Under the pieces are notes generated by a model. The model was not told the origin of the DNA. It worked only from the letters and a program-made list of their open reading frames with translations, and searched no databases. A stretch of 64,000 nt of DNA from Theocolax elegans (taxonomy: Eukaryota > Arthropoda > Insecta > Hymenoptera > Cerocephalidae). The translations under genes were made by a program, and so were the position numbers. This document shows positions 22,963-34,220 of this stretch, one piece after another (the first letter of the stretch is position 1; the number at the start of each line of letters is the position of its first letter). Location of the stretch: assembly GCA_026168455.1 (NCBI GenBank), contig CM047426.1, positions 39,552,175 through 39,616,174 on the forward strand. The letters run 5' to 3'.

Positions 22963-24181
22963 GCAATACTAATAAAATGGACATTTCTTTTTTATTCTTT
23001 TAAATAATAAAATAATACTTGCACCACCGTTGGTTAAACGCTTTATATGTGTGTTAATTCTGACTATATTAACTGATGTTACATTTTATAAATAATTACA
23101 TACATCTTAGCTTTTATCTTATTAATTAATTAATTAATTGGTAAAATCATGTAGATTGTATATCCTTAGTTAAGTGAAATAATAATTATTTTACATAACT
23201 ACTAAGAAAATCTTGCTAATCAGCGACGGAGGTCGTACGATGTCTTGGTGAAGAAAGCACTTGTTGAAAATACAGTCGCTAGTGGTGCTTGTATCAATCG
23301 GCCGGGGCCGGGAATCAAACCTGGGACCTCCAGATTACGAGTCCGTCGCCCTACCGACCAAGCCATCGCAGGCCTCTTTTAGGAACTTTATTAGATAAAA
23401 ATAATGATGTCTATTTTATCATTGGTGATGTAGGATATTAAAATTGCCAGATAGTATTGCAATATTTATATATTATTACTCATTGCAGTTTCTTCACGGT
23501 ATTATATACTTTCATAAATGAAAGGAATACATTATAGTCAGTCAGAATTAACACATATATGAAGCGTTTAACCAACGGTGGTGCAAGTATTATTTTATTA
23601 TTTAAAAGAATAAAAAAGAAATGTCCATTTTATTAGTATTGCATAAATTAATTTTGCACAAATTAATATCATTAGAATATTATTTATTTATTACTGTAAA
23701 ACATGTGAGGGCCAGAAATGAAAAATAATAGTGTAAGATACTTTTCATATAAAAAAATCTGTATTCAGATTGGTAGAAATTTTTGCATGGTTCAAAATAC
23801 TTGTCGATTACAGTTTGATTTCAGTGCTTTCAATTGCAGAAACTTTTTACGAAGTTTAAGTAATATATATAAAAATGTTTATATAAAATATAAATTTATG
23901 GTACGATTCAAAATACTTGTCGATTTCAGTTTGATTTCAATTCTTTCAATTGCAGAAATTTTTTATACGAAATTTTCGTAATATTTATAAAAATGTTTCA
24001 TTAAAATTCAAAGAAATAGATAAAATAAGGTAGTTAGAAATTAAAATTATTTATTTATCAGATAACAATGTCAGATTGAATTGCAGAATTTATTTATCAG
24101 ATAACAATTTTCAAAGTTTGATTAGAATAGCACAATACTTGCGGGTTTTGACACCTTCTTGGAAGGTGTTTTCGAATTGAA
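22963..24181. mobile_element. Partial copy of the 3.2-kb palindromic element
   Basis: This matches the inner part of the large palindrome, equivalent to 11,721-12,849: the end of the left arm, the spacer, and about 600 bp of the right arm. The 87-codon shadow frame recurs at 23718-23981 with one change. Compared with 12,037-12,081 the spacer is fuller and keeps a complete tRNA-like segment. A short extra TCAGATAACAATGTCAGATT unit near 24,058-24,105 is the seed of the 39-bp repeat seen further on. Its outer arms are missing on both sides. Confidence 0.85.
23300..23373 (-). other. tRNA-Thr(CGT)-like pseudogene or SINE head
   Basis: On the minus strand an A box (TGGCTTGGTCGGTAGGG), a 7-base anticodon loop CTCGTAA on a mostly paired stem, and a B box (GGTTTGATTCC) with a 4-of-5-pair T stem are all present at tRNA spacing. 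The acceptor ends do not pair, so it is not a working tRNA. It lies in the spacer of the palindromic element and is best read as a tRNA-derived repeat with an internal pol III promoter. Confidence 0.6.
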
Positions 24182-24752
24182 TACTTTGATATATTATACA
24201 CGTATAATATATATACCCGAACCATCCCCACTACACGTGTTCCGAAACTCCCTACGTATCGATACATATATCCCTACGTCGATAAAAGCGCGGACCGCCT
24301 AGTTACTATGCGCGCGCTTGAATCTCGATCGATTCAAAATGGACGCCACTGACTTCGAACCGGCACGTAAACAACGTGCTTCGCGACCGGTTCACCGCGT
24401 GCGCGCGATCCCCACCGGCGGGGACGACGATAAACGTTCCGTGGGTGTTGTGCGCGTGTATAATGTGTGTGCGCGCACGTATACTCGCGTGTATACGCCG
24501 TGCGCGAGAACGAACAACGGTTGCCCCCCACCAACGCTCTACAAGGGTCTTCCCGCACGATCACGAAGGTAATGTTTACATCATTGTTTATTGCATATTT
24601 GCAATAAACAATGATGCAAAACTCACAGAATGGGTAAGTATTAGTATAATCTTTCACCAAATCCCTCCATTACCCTGTTTCAATTTACATTTCCTCAATA
24701 ATCAATTCCTGATTTTCCTTGTCCTTTTTCCCCATTCAACACCCAATATTTA
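24182..24752 (+). pseudogene. First (truncated) copy of the promoter and exon 1 of the small two-exon gene
   Basis: This segment appears the same as 25,790-26,360, shifted by 1608 bp; the translations of both strands are identical. It holds the TCGATAAAAGCG promoter core, ATG at 24,339, exon 1 to 24,568 with a GTAATG donor, and the start of the intron. The intron is cut at CAATATTTATATATT, where sequence switches into the palindromic element, so the acceptor and exon 2 are lost. A 17-bp perfect hairpin (24579-24616) lies in the intron. Confidence 0.75.
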
Positions 24753-25789
24753 TATATTATTACTCATTGCAGTTTCTTCACGGTATTATATACTTTCATA
24801 AATGAAAGGAATACATTATAGTCAGTCAGAATTAACACATATATGAAGCGTTTAACCAACGGTGGTGCAAGTATTATTTTATTATTTAAAAGAATAAAAA
24901 AGAAATGTCCATTTTATTAGTATTGCATAAATTAATTTTGCACAAATTAATATCATTAGAATATTATTTATTTATTACTGTAAAACATGTGAGGATAAAT
25001 ATAAATTTATGGTACGATTCAAAATACTTGTCGACTTTCAGTTGATTTTCATTCTTCAATTGCAGAAATTTTTTATACGAATTTTCGTAATATTTATAAA
25101 AATGTTTCATTAAAATTCAAAGAAATAGATAAATAAGGTAGTTAGAAATTAAAATTATTTATTTATCAGATAACAATGTCGATTGAATTGCAGAATTTAT
25201 TTATCAGATAACATTATCAGATAACAATGTCAGATTGAATTGCAGAATTTATTTATCAGATAACAATGTCAGATTGAATTGCAGAATTTATTTATCAGAT
25301 AACAATGTCAGATTGAATTGCAGAATTTATTTATCAGATAACAATGTCAGATTGAATTGCAGAATTTATTTATCAGATAACAATGTCAGATTGAATTGCA
25401 GAATTTATTTATCAGATAACAATGTCAGATTGAATTGCAGAATTTATTTATCAGATAACAATGTCAGATTGAATTGCAGAATTTATTTATCAGATAACAA
25501 TGTCAGATTGAATTGCAGAATTTATTTATCAGATAACAATGTCAGATTGAATTGCAGAATTTATTTATCAGATAACAATGTCAGATTGAATTGCAGAATT
25601 TATTTATCAGATAACAATGTCAGATTGAATTGCAGAATTTATTTATCAGATAACAATGTCAGATTGAATTGCAGAATTTATTTATCAGATAACAATGTCA
25701 GATTGAATTGCAGCATTTTCAAAGTTTGATTAGAATAGCACAATACTTGCGGGTTTTGACACCTTCTTGGAAGGTGTTTTCGAATTGAA
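24741..25789. mobile_element. Second partial copy of the palindrome element, created by tandem duplication
   Basis: The sequence repeats 23,459-24,181 but lacks about 170 bp of the arm (the junction is near 24,993) and carries the expanded 39-bp array. Its start coincides with a 15-base word shared by the gene's intron and the palindrome, which explains the junction by short-homology recombination. Confidence 0.8.
25158..25712. repeat. 39-bp minisatellite, about 14 units
   Basis: The unit contains GATTGAATTGCAGAATTTAT and TTATCAGATAACAATGTC and repeats every 39 bp almost without change. Because 39 is a multiple of 3, one long frame (25235-25729) persists; it is a by-product. The parental segment at about 24,058-24,105 has only one extra unit, so the expansion followed the duplication and is recent. 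Confidence 0.95.
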
Positions 25790-25885
25790 TACTTTGATAT
25801 ATTATACACGTATAATATATATACCCGAACCATCCCCACTACACGTGTTCCGAAACTCCCTACGTATCGATACATATATCCCTAC

Positions 25886-25898
25886 GTCGATAAAAGCG
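25886..25898 (+). promoter_or_regulatory. TATA-like core promoter of the small two-exon gene
   Basis: TCGATAAAAGCG lies about 60 bp upstream of the ATG at 25,947, with CACGTG upstream. The same core precedes copy 1 (about 24,278) and occurs in the GC-rich block at about 22,780. Confidence 0.4.
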
Positions 25899-25946
25899 CG
25901 GACCGCCTAGTTACTATGCGCGCGCTTGAATCTCGATCGATTCAAA

Positions 25947-26490
25947 ATGGACGCCACTGACTTCGAACCGGCACGTAAACAACGTGCTTCGCGACCGGTT
26001 CACCGCGTGCGCGCGATCCCCACCGGCGGGGACGACGATAAACGTTCCGTGGGTGTTGTGCGCGTGTATAATGTGTGTGCGCGCACGTATACTCGCGTGT
26101 ATACGCCGTGCGCGAGAACGAACAACGGTTGCCCCCCACCAACGCTCTACAAGGGTCTTCCCGCACGATCACGAAGGTAATGTTTACATCATTGTTTATT
26201 GCATATTTGCAATAAACAATGATGCAAAACTCACAGAATGGGTAAGTATTAGTATAATCTTTCACCAAATCCCTCCATTACCCTGTTTCAATTTACATTT
26301 CCTCAATAATCAATTCCTGATTTTCCTTGTCCTTTTTCCCCATTCAACACCCAATATTTATATATTTTTCTTTTACAGATGCTGGTGTCTTGGAGTAGCC
26401 GATCACCCCGGGAACCCCGCCTCCTGCAGCAGAGAACCCCGGAGCAGCCGACCAACAACTCCTCGACGGCATCCCCAATACTGTTCCTAG
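25947..26490 (+). CDS. Hypothetical two-exon small basic protein (about 113 aa)
   Basis: Exon 1 is 25947-26176, with a GTAATG donor. The intron is 26177-26378, ending TTTTACAG. Exon 2 continues in phase from 26379 to the stop at 26488-26490. A further untranslated intron (donor at 26507) and an exon 26573-26625 with a good GTAAGT follow. The predicted protein is Arg-rich (MDATDFEPARKQRASRP at the start, SSRPTTPRRHPQYCS at the end) with no recognised domain, signal or membrane segment. An in-frame TTG extends the open frame upstream, but the first ATG is preferred. The exons are GC-rich against an AT-rich background. It may be a noncoding transcript with a chance frame. The spliced structure is the best evidence for a real transcription unit. 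Confidence 0.4.
26187..26224. other. Perfect 17-bp stem hairpin in the intron
   Basis: CATCATTGTTTATTGCA and its exact complement flank a 4-base TATT loop. The identical hairpin is at 24579-24616 in copy 1. It is too short for a standard miRNA precursor and could be a tiny inverted-repeat insertion. Confidence 0.7.
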
Positions 26491-26639
26491 ATAACCTCCG
26501 AACCAGGTAAGTGTACTTCCAATTATAATATATTAATAATAACACCTACTAATATTTATTATTCCTTTTTAGGTGCCTCCCAATGATGACACCATCACAT
26601 GCATCTGAAAGAAATATATAGTACGGTAAGTTCCATTTT

Positions 26640-27160
26640 AATTATTTATTCGTAATTACATTCCGCTCGCAAAGATATAAATAAAATATTTTTAATAAAA
26701 ATTTAATACTAATTGCATAGATAATGTGTTTGAAACTATTCTTCCTTAGTTAGTAAATTTTTTTATGAATTCGATCTTTTTTTTATTCCGACTAAATTGT
26801 TTTCAGTGTCATATAAAAGAGATATTTATGAGGCTACATCAAATTGAGAGTATATATGTACCCTAGAACAAAACATAATTAGGATTTGAAATTATTACAC
26901 TAAAAAAAATTGATATGGGTTCACAATTTTTTTAACCATAAATATTGACGATTTCTTGATCTACGAATTAAAAAAAAATTCTAGTTTTGCAGTATCTCAA
27001 AAACAAATTAATCATATTTGAACAGAAAGATAAAGAAATTTATAATCTACTAACCATTATTTCACACATGTAATTATTTTAATGGTAACATAAAAGAAAT
27101 ATAATAAAAACAGATTTTTAAAAATCAACAATTGACTCTAACTTGACTTTAAAGCATTTA
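26640..27160. other. AT-rich stretch, nothing recognised
   Basis: Downstream of the last untranslated exon of the small gene; no exon or repeat was recognised. Confidence 0.5.
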
Positions 27161-27162
27161 AT

Positions 27163-28430
27163 ATCCCGGTTGAAAAAGCCCCATAAAAACTTATAAAAAA
27201 AATATTCAATAATATTTTATGTGGTATCTGCACCCTAGATATCCTATAAAAAATTATACAAAATATGATTTATAAAAAGTTATCAGTTACTTCGTATAGA
27301 GATTTAATATTTTTATAAAATTTTATATGCTAAATCTAATACAATGTTTATAAGTTTCTATGTGAATTATTTTTTCTATAAGATTTTATAAGAAACGGCA
27401 CAATCGTTAAAAATGGAAAAACGTTGAAATAAAAATTCTATAAGATTTTATAAAATTTATCTGGAGAAAATGAATAAATAAAATATTTTATAAAATTTTA
27501 TGGGATATATCATATTGAAATTTATTTTAAATAATTTACCTATATGTTTCTATACTAATAAGATTAACAAAGAGTTTACCATTTTTTATACTGAATAATA
27601 AGTAAATAAAAAATTTTATTCTATACAATCTTATAATCAACTACGAATGTACGTCTAATTACGTTTTATCAATTCATATAGGATCATGCATAAAATATTA
27701 CAAAGTTTTTATACATTTTTATACGCGATTTACAAATCAGCTAATTACCCACTACTTCTTATAGGTTTTTATGAGATTTGTACTATTGAACTGTTTTAAA
27801 GTAATCGATTTTTATATTGTAAACCGTATACAATATAAGACATATTTGATCAATTTTATCATTTTCTATATGCGAATAACGGTTGCTCTAATATGTACCT
27901 ATCGGATTTTATAAGATATCAAGTATAGCTTATAGGTATTTTTATACTATTTTATCGGGATAGACAAAACGACTCCAGTACTTACCCATTTCTTCTTATA
28001 GGTTTTTATGAGATTTGTACGTATTAAACTGCGGTAAAGCAATTGATTTTTATATCGTAAACCCTATACAATATAAGACATATTTGATCAATTTTATCAT
28101 TTTCTATACGGGAACAATGTTTGGTCTAATGTGTGCTTATGGAATTTTATAAGATATCAAGTATAGCTTATAGGAATGTTTATACTAGTTTATCGGGATT
28201 TACAAATCAGCTCCACTATTTACCCAGTACTTATAGGTTTTTATGAAATTTGTACGTATTGAAATGTACAGAAGCAGACGTTTTTTAAATTGTAAATTGC
28301 ATATAATATAACATATATGATCATTTTTATCCTAATACTTGCTTATCGGATTTATTAAGTTATCAAGTATACCGTTTGGGCATTTTTATACAACGTTGTT
28401 ATATTTATCGATTTTTAACGCTCTAAAATG
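27163..28430. repeat. AT-rich element end with ~240-bp tandem repeats
   Basis: It begins ATCCCGGTTGAAAAAGCCCC, whose exact inverted copy ends at 43,094. Inside, a segment with TTCTTATAGGTTTTTATGAG and GGATTTTATAAGATATCAAG occurs three times about 240 bp apart (near 27,760, 27,995 and 28,235). TTTTATGTGGTATCTGC at 27,219 recurs in the same orientation at 42,528. No coding capacity is seen. It is a terminal part of a DNA transposon or a MITE-like copy; the other end is not certain. Confidence 0.55.
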
Positions 28431-29205
28431 CTAGACAAAGACTCATCAGAATTTTATATGCGCTAAAGTCAATATTATTGATACCTTTTAATTTTAGTAT
28501 AAATGTATTAAACTTACATTTTTTATAAATTTTGAGCATATACGTAGAGAAATCATTTGAATAGCTAGGAATATAAGAAATAAAGTCGTTTTATGTAATT
28601 ATAAGTATATATATTTGTATAAGTGGGAAACGTTTACAGGTATATGTGTACGAGGTACTAATGTGATAGTCAAATCAAACAACTTTGTAATCCAAAGTTT
28701 AAAATAATCTTTATAAAACTCAAACATAAATCTTTAAATATTAATTTGGTACGTTTTGTAGTTTAATCTTGTATGACAAGTGTTCGTAATACTGTTTTCA
28801 TTATTATATTTTATAAGTTTCGGCAATCAAAAATTAACTACTTAATCTAATTATTATAAGCTGTAGTAAACAATGAAATATCTTAGTAAATACTTTAACC
28901 TACAATTTTTGTGTAGGAATAAATATGTAAGTGCAATGGTATGTGCACTATACGTACGCGCGGATGCATCTTCCTTTGCATAAATATTCAATTTAAAATT
29001 TAAATATCCAAAACCAATCTTTTTTCTACATTTACATAATAATTGTACACACATTGTACTAAACGCAACAATATTGACAGAAGACCTGAGATGGTATACA
29101 TGATTTTGGTATACCTTAATTTGTAGCAATACTGGTAAAATTCTATTATAATTTTTCTATAATTCCTTTAGTAGTAATTAATACTTTATAATAACTAAAG
29201 TTTTT
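28430..29205. other. AT-rich stretch downstream of the BEN-like gene
   Basis: No gene is recognised. It should include the 3' untranslated region of the minus-strand gene that ends at 29,210. Confidence 0.5.
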
Positions 29206-29209
29206 AAAA

Positions 29210-29841
29210 CTAAGATTTATCATCTTCTTCATCAGAATTTATTTCTGTATCATATTCCTGGCCATCGTCTTCATTAAAATCTTTTTCACTAACTATTTTA
29301 TCGATATCACTTTCTTCGTCATTATCTACTTTGTCATCATTTTGTTCGAGATCAAGTTGTTTGTCATCATCTTGTTCGAGATCAACTCGTTTATCATCAT
29401 TTTGTTCGAGATCAACTTGTTTGCCATTTTCTTGTTCGAGTTCATCTTGTTTATCATCATCGTTATCGACATCATCTTGTTCATCATCATCGTTTTCGAC
29501 ATCATCTTGTTTATCATCATCTTTTTCAGCATCATCTTGTTTATCATCATCTTGTTCGACATCATCTTGTTCATCATCATCTTTTTCGACAACATCTTGT
29601 TCATAACAACTGTCTTCGACATGATCTTGTTCATCATCAGTTTTTCCGGCATCATCTTTTCTCCCATTACTGTAATGTTGCTCTTTAGATTTATTAGTAT
29701 TTAGGTTCCTCTTTTGCTTCGCTAACCTTGAAGTGATACCCTGAATTTTGGATGCGATGTATGACCCAACCTGTTTTGTCTCTATTGCGATTTCAACATC
29801 GTTGCATTGTTTTTCGGTTCTGAAATAGTGTTCAAATATTC
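29210..29841 (-). CDS. Last exon of a BEN-domain-like gene: end of BEN domain and acidic repeat tail
   Basis: On the minus strand the exon starts at 29841 after CTTACTTACAG and stays open for 209 codons to TAG at 29210-29212. The start (FEHYFRTEKQ ... VGSYIASKIQGI) matches the end of a BEN-like domain; BEN domains bind DNA or chromatin. It continues in the right phase from the exon at 43405-43618. A basic linker (RLAKQKRN) follows, then about 100 residues of Asp/Glu/Gln/Lys repeats of the type DDDEQDDVEN and DDKQDDVEK with a period of about 10 residues, and an acidic end. Frames of similar length on both strands here are shadows of this repeat. The tail resembles acidic tails of nuclear proteins; its role is inferred. 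This exon looks intact. Confidence 0.6.
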
Positions 29842-32150
29842 CTGTAAGTAAGAAAATAATTGAAATTATTAATTATATGCAGTTGATAATGCAAATAATG
29901 TTACCAGCTTTTAGAGATACAAATTTAAATTAATAATGAAAAGAAAGATAAGCTTAAATAGTTTCCATTTAGAATGGTCTGCTTTTTAGAGCTAAAATAG
30001 ATAATTATTATTTTTTCTAAAAATTTGCAGTAAATTCTACTTATGCTTCTCTATTTTTGTAAATTTAAGCGCTTGAAATACTAATTAATTGACGCAAATA
30101 GAAATTCAAATAGTATTTATTTATTAATTTGTTATATTCAACATTTGATCCGTTTGTAAATAACAAACATGATTCAAAATCTACATTCTTAACAATCAAT
30201 TGTTTCAACTATATTTTGGTAACACAAATTTTTTATCCTGACTAACGTAACAAATTTTTTCAATATTTTTTACCGAGAAAATTTAAAAGATTTACGTTAA
30301 AAAGTTGGCTTCTTATACATAGGCTTTTATCAGAACTCGCGAATAACCGAGATTGACTTTAAATTGCAAATGATAAAAAATGCTAATTCATTCATTATAA
30401 TCATGGACATAACGGTGGAAACATCCAAAATGGCTGCTTAAACACGCAAAAATCACCGAAATATTCAGGGATTATTGGTAGGAAAATGTGAGGCTTTTCT
30501 TATAAATATTGCTGAACAAACAGTTCTTAGAATTGATCAAAGAATACGGTGGATTTTTTTTTCAGAATGTTTTGACGACATTTACAATTTTTCAAAATCC
30601 CAAAATTAAAAAAAATTGTAGGTCGTTAAAACGTTGTCAAACAGTTCCACTGTATGCTCTGATCAGTTCTATGAACTTTTTATTCAGCAACATTTTTCGA
30701 AAAGTCTGTCATTTTTGTATAAAAAATTAATAAATATTTTGAAAAAGAGGATTTTAAAAAATTTTTATATTCATGATTATAATTAACGAATTTTAAAGTT
30801 CAAGTTTCGAGGACGCGATTTCTTTACTCACAACAGGAATTCTTAAATCCATGTTTTCTTTTTTGGAAAAAATCGTGTACAGCTCTTCGCGGTTTCATTT
30901 TTTCAAAAATCTCATGGAAAATTCTGAAACTTCAGTTAATTTTGCATTAAATGTGCTTGTTGAGAAATTTTTTATAACTTATTTTAGCAGAAAATACACC
31001 CTCGAAAATTGCAGAAAGAAAACGTTCAGTTGGGACTTAATGGATTAAACTTTTAGAACAAAAAATGATTTCGTGAATATTTTGTAGGTAATGTTTACAA
31101 ATCATATTACTTTCAATTCATATCGATTCTCAAGCAGTGCTTCAACTTCGACACTGGCCAGCTGATTTTAATTGGAGGTTAGTCCGCTTAGCAGTTCCAC
31201 TGCTATTTTTCTACTAGGGGGTACACAAAATTTAAAATTGCCGCCGTAGCGCTATTGCGCTCTGTGACGGAGCAAATAATAATTACATGCAACTAGTCTG
31301 CACTAGTGTTTCTTTCTTCTTTTTCCATAATAAAATGATGATAACTCACTTGCAGTCTTGATAGTAAATATAAACTTCTAACCTATTTATACGCAAAATA
31401 GAATACAAGCAGACTACCGAAAATACACAGGCAGACAGGCTTGTTGTCTCGGTAAAGCAGGAAGCAATGTAACCAGTTGATTTTAACTCCTTCAATTTCA
31501 TACATTTATCATAATTATTTACATGCTATAATTTATTAATTATTTCATATAATAACTTTAATTAATAATTAATAAATTAACAAAACTAATTAATTAAATT
31601 TTTTTCATATATTATTTAATTTATTAAAAATAATTAATTAATAAATTTAGAAAACATTTTCTATGTGTATGCATATAAATATGAAATGTAGAGTTTGAAC
31701 TGATCTCCATGTATCAGTCAACGATTTTCTCCCTGGACAATTTTCGCATTTTGTTCTTAACATAGATGATTTTTTAATTGTCCTAACATTTTGAAAGCAA
31801 TAATTACATTTTTTGTCGCAAATGCTCCACTTCTCCACGTAACTATCAATTGAGTCATGTATATGCAATACACATAATATAATTAAATTTTTCTAAAATT
31901 AATATGTGAATCTCTTTTCAGTCGACAAGTTGAATGAAATGAAAGCATTTTCTATGCATATGTATATAAATTTGAAATCTAGAGTTTGAACTGAATCCAA
32001 TTTGGCTACAAGGAAATTAATTAAGTACTTTTTATCTACATATTTGAAAAGTTCTTTATATATTTTCTTTATCACAAATTAGACGAAATCTAAGCCAATT
32101 TTGCATGGGGTACAAATTCTTTAAACTACATTAGATTTTCAAAAGTACTT
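29842..32150. other. Intron of the BEN-like gene, part 1
   Basis: AT-rich with no well-supported gene. A minus-strand frame at 31647-31868 has a CDKKCNYC ... KCENC pattern that could be a short zinc-binding exon, but its splice sites are not convincing. The block 31,140-31,290 is slightly GC-richer (GCCGCCGTAGCGC) and could be a fragment of a promoter. Confidence 0.45.
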
Positions 32151-32152
32151 AC

Positions 32153-32482
32153 GATACGTGCAGAAGGAAGAATGACGTAAACGTTATATTCAATGGTACC
32201 TATTGCAAATTGAATCCCGTGAAATAATGCATCATTGGTATTTGCAGTATAAACGCCACGTGGTTTGTAGGTTATGCAGTGTCTGAAAAAAATTGTTTAT
32301 TAAAATAAGATATATATAATTAACGTAATGTAAAAATATACTGAATAAAGTATTTTATTGAATAAACTTACCATTATTTTTAACCTTAACTGGAGAAATA
32401 GTAAATCTGGCGATTGGCAAACAAACTTTGTTGCTATCAATAACCGCCACCATAAGCATGTACCGACGGTCGCCGCGGATAT
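32153..32482 (-). other. Putative 5' exons of an unidentified minus-strand transcript
   Basis: One exon ends with a strong donor at 32,371/32,372 and holds ATG at 32,459 (MLMVAVIDSNKVCLP). The next exon, 32153-32282, has TTTTTTTCAG and GTAAGTAC borders and an open frame (YKPRGVYTANTNDALFHG). The phases do not join in one frame, so either the first exon is noncoding or there is a frameshift. The unit lies inside the 13.5-kb intron of the BEN-like gene, on the same strand, and might be an alternative start. No family is recognised. Confidence 0.3.
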
Positions 32483-33088
32483 GGATTCTTGATTCTCTTT
32501 TATTCTCTCTTCGCTCTTGCTCTAGCTGTAGTACAGAAGTCAGCTACACTGATCCGTGACTTTACTGCAGAGTTTGTAGAAGCGCGCATTTTCGAAATAT
32601 TCGAATTCGAAAATTTCAAATTAATAGGATTATTACCAGGATAAATTTAATAATTAAAAACATATATTTAAATATACATTTAATATACATATGCATTTTA
32701 ATATATTCGCATTTTCTATGCATTTATGCAAAAAATTCATTTTAACGGGATGTCAGTAGACTCAAATTATAGGTATCTGTCAAAATAAAAATTGAATTAA
32801 ATACGGGTAGATTAAAACCGTTTTTATTAATAATAATTGAAAAAAAACAATTTTTGGTCGGTAATAATTAGTTAAAAAGGCATAAAATTTTAATTCAAAC
32901 ATCATAACTTAATTATCGATTTAAATATCTGGAAAAATTTGGGTACATCGTTTAGAACAAAAATTAATTCTATTACTTATTATTTTTAAGTTACATGAAT
33001 TTTTATCCTGTTATTTATAAAAATATTAATTGTTAATTGTAGAAATATTAATTATAAAAATAATTGTTTTATAATAAATAAAATATAT

Positions 33089-34210
33089 TGTAACGGGGTG
33101 GGTACTGGGGATATGTAAGGCCCACGGTTAGGCCCAATCTGTCCCAACTTACCAACCTTAAGTGTGCAGTCCCACGATGCGGCCGGGAATCTCTTTGATT
33201 CCCGTGCAATGCCGTTAACAACGTCAAACACTCCGTTTGACTTATATACCGTGTGTTGGGCCCTATGCCCAAAATTGCCAACTAGGATAAACACCGGAGA
33301 GGGCGGTATTCGTAGGATAGGACGTTAACCGGTAAAATACTATCAACAATCGATATTATTGTTAATCGGCGAGAAAGATTGTCTCGCCGAGTTAATTTAT
33401 TAAATTAACAAATAAATATTAATAAATAAACAATAAATGAACTTTAACAATTTACGGGGAGTCGTACCGATGACTACCCCCGAGGTCAGCGCGAAAAGAA
33501 TCCGTTAAAAATCTATTTAACCGTAGATTACGAGCAACCGATCCGGATATGATCGGCTGCTTAACCTGGTGGCATACGTCACACCGTGTGACGTATGAAT
33601 CTCTGACGTAGAGAGCTTTTACGTAGAAGCTTACTACGTCACGCGCCTTCTCTCGTGAAGTGGCTCCCGCGAACCACCGACCTTTCTATCCGTGCGGGTA
33701 TTGTCACGAGAGGGGGAAAGGAGGAACGCTTCCTCTCCTGGACCGTACCAGGTAAATCGGGACGCAAATATGATATAGACACGCGGGTCTAAATGTGGTG
33801 CACCACTTACCGCTCGTCTATATATCGCGCCTCGGCGGGAAACGACTGGGTAAAGGAGAGATAGCTCGTCCTCGTGCTTATCTCTCTCTCTCACTCCAAC
33901 GGTCGGGAAAGCGGCCGACTCTTGGCTTCCTTCTTTCTCACTGCCCGTGAGACGTGCTGCTCTGCACGCCGACGTGGAGGTTGGTGGGGAGGAACTCTCG
34001 CACCCACACACTAAATGCACCAGTCTTTTATCTCTATCTTTCCGTTAAAAAGCACTCGGCAGTTGTCAACACGATGTTGATGCCGATCGCGCGCGAACTC
34101 TCTACCGATACTCCTCTCGCGCACGATTCTCGCGCGCGTTCCCTGCGCGCGCCGCGCTGTATCTCCTCTTTCGCGTTGCTTATCTGATCGGTAACTCGCT
34201 TACCGTTACA
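33089..34210 (-). repeat. 3' LTR of the gypsy element (1.12 kb)
   Basis: It begins (minus strand) at 34210 with TGTAACGGTAAGCG, directly after the polypurine tract, and ends at 33089 in CCCCGTTACA. A TATA-like GATATATAGAC lies near 33,818-33,828 and AATAAA-type signals near 33,400, giving a sensible U3-R-U5 order. The GC-rich frames within (33634-34020 and others) are not genes. Confidence 0.8.
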
Positions 34211-34220
34211 CCCCCCTTCC
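34211..34220 (-). other. Polypurine tract of the gypsy element
   Basis: On the minus strand GGAAGGGGGG immediately precedes the TG of the 3' LTR. This is the standard plus-strand primer site and fixes the inner LTR border. Confidence 0.85.

Noticed and set aside
24334..24660. 108-codon minus-strand frame opposite exon 1 of the small gene
   Set aside because: Present in both duplicate copies only because the DNA looks identical; it crosses the intron hairpin and has no signals of its own.
25158..25712. CRISPR-like array
   Set aside because: Units are contiguous 39-bp repeats without spacers, in a eukaryotic context.
25235..25729. 164-codon frame of NCRIYLSDNNVRL repeats
   Set aside because: A 39-bp unit, divisible by three, gives this automatically; there are no gene signals around it.
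29331..29704. Plus-strand Ser/Cys-rich and Ile/Phe-rich frames opposite the acidic exon
   Set aside because: Shadows of the minus-strand acidic repeat, which joins a spliced domain in phase and is the better reading.
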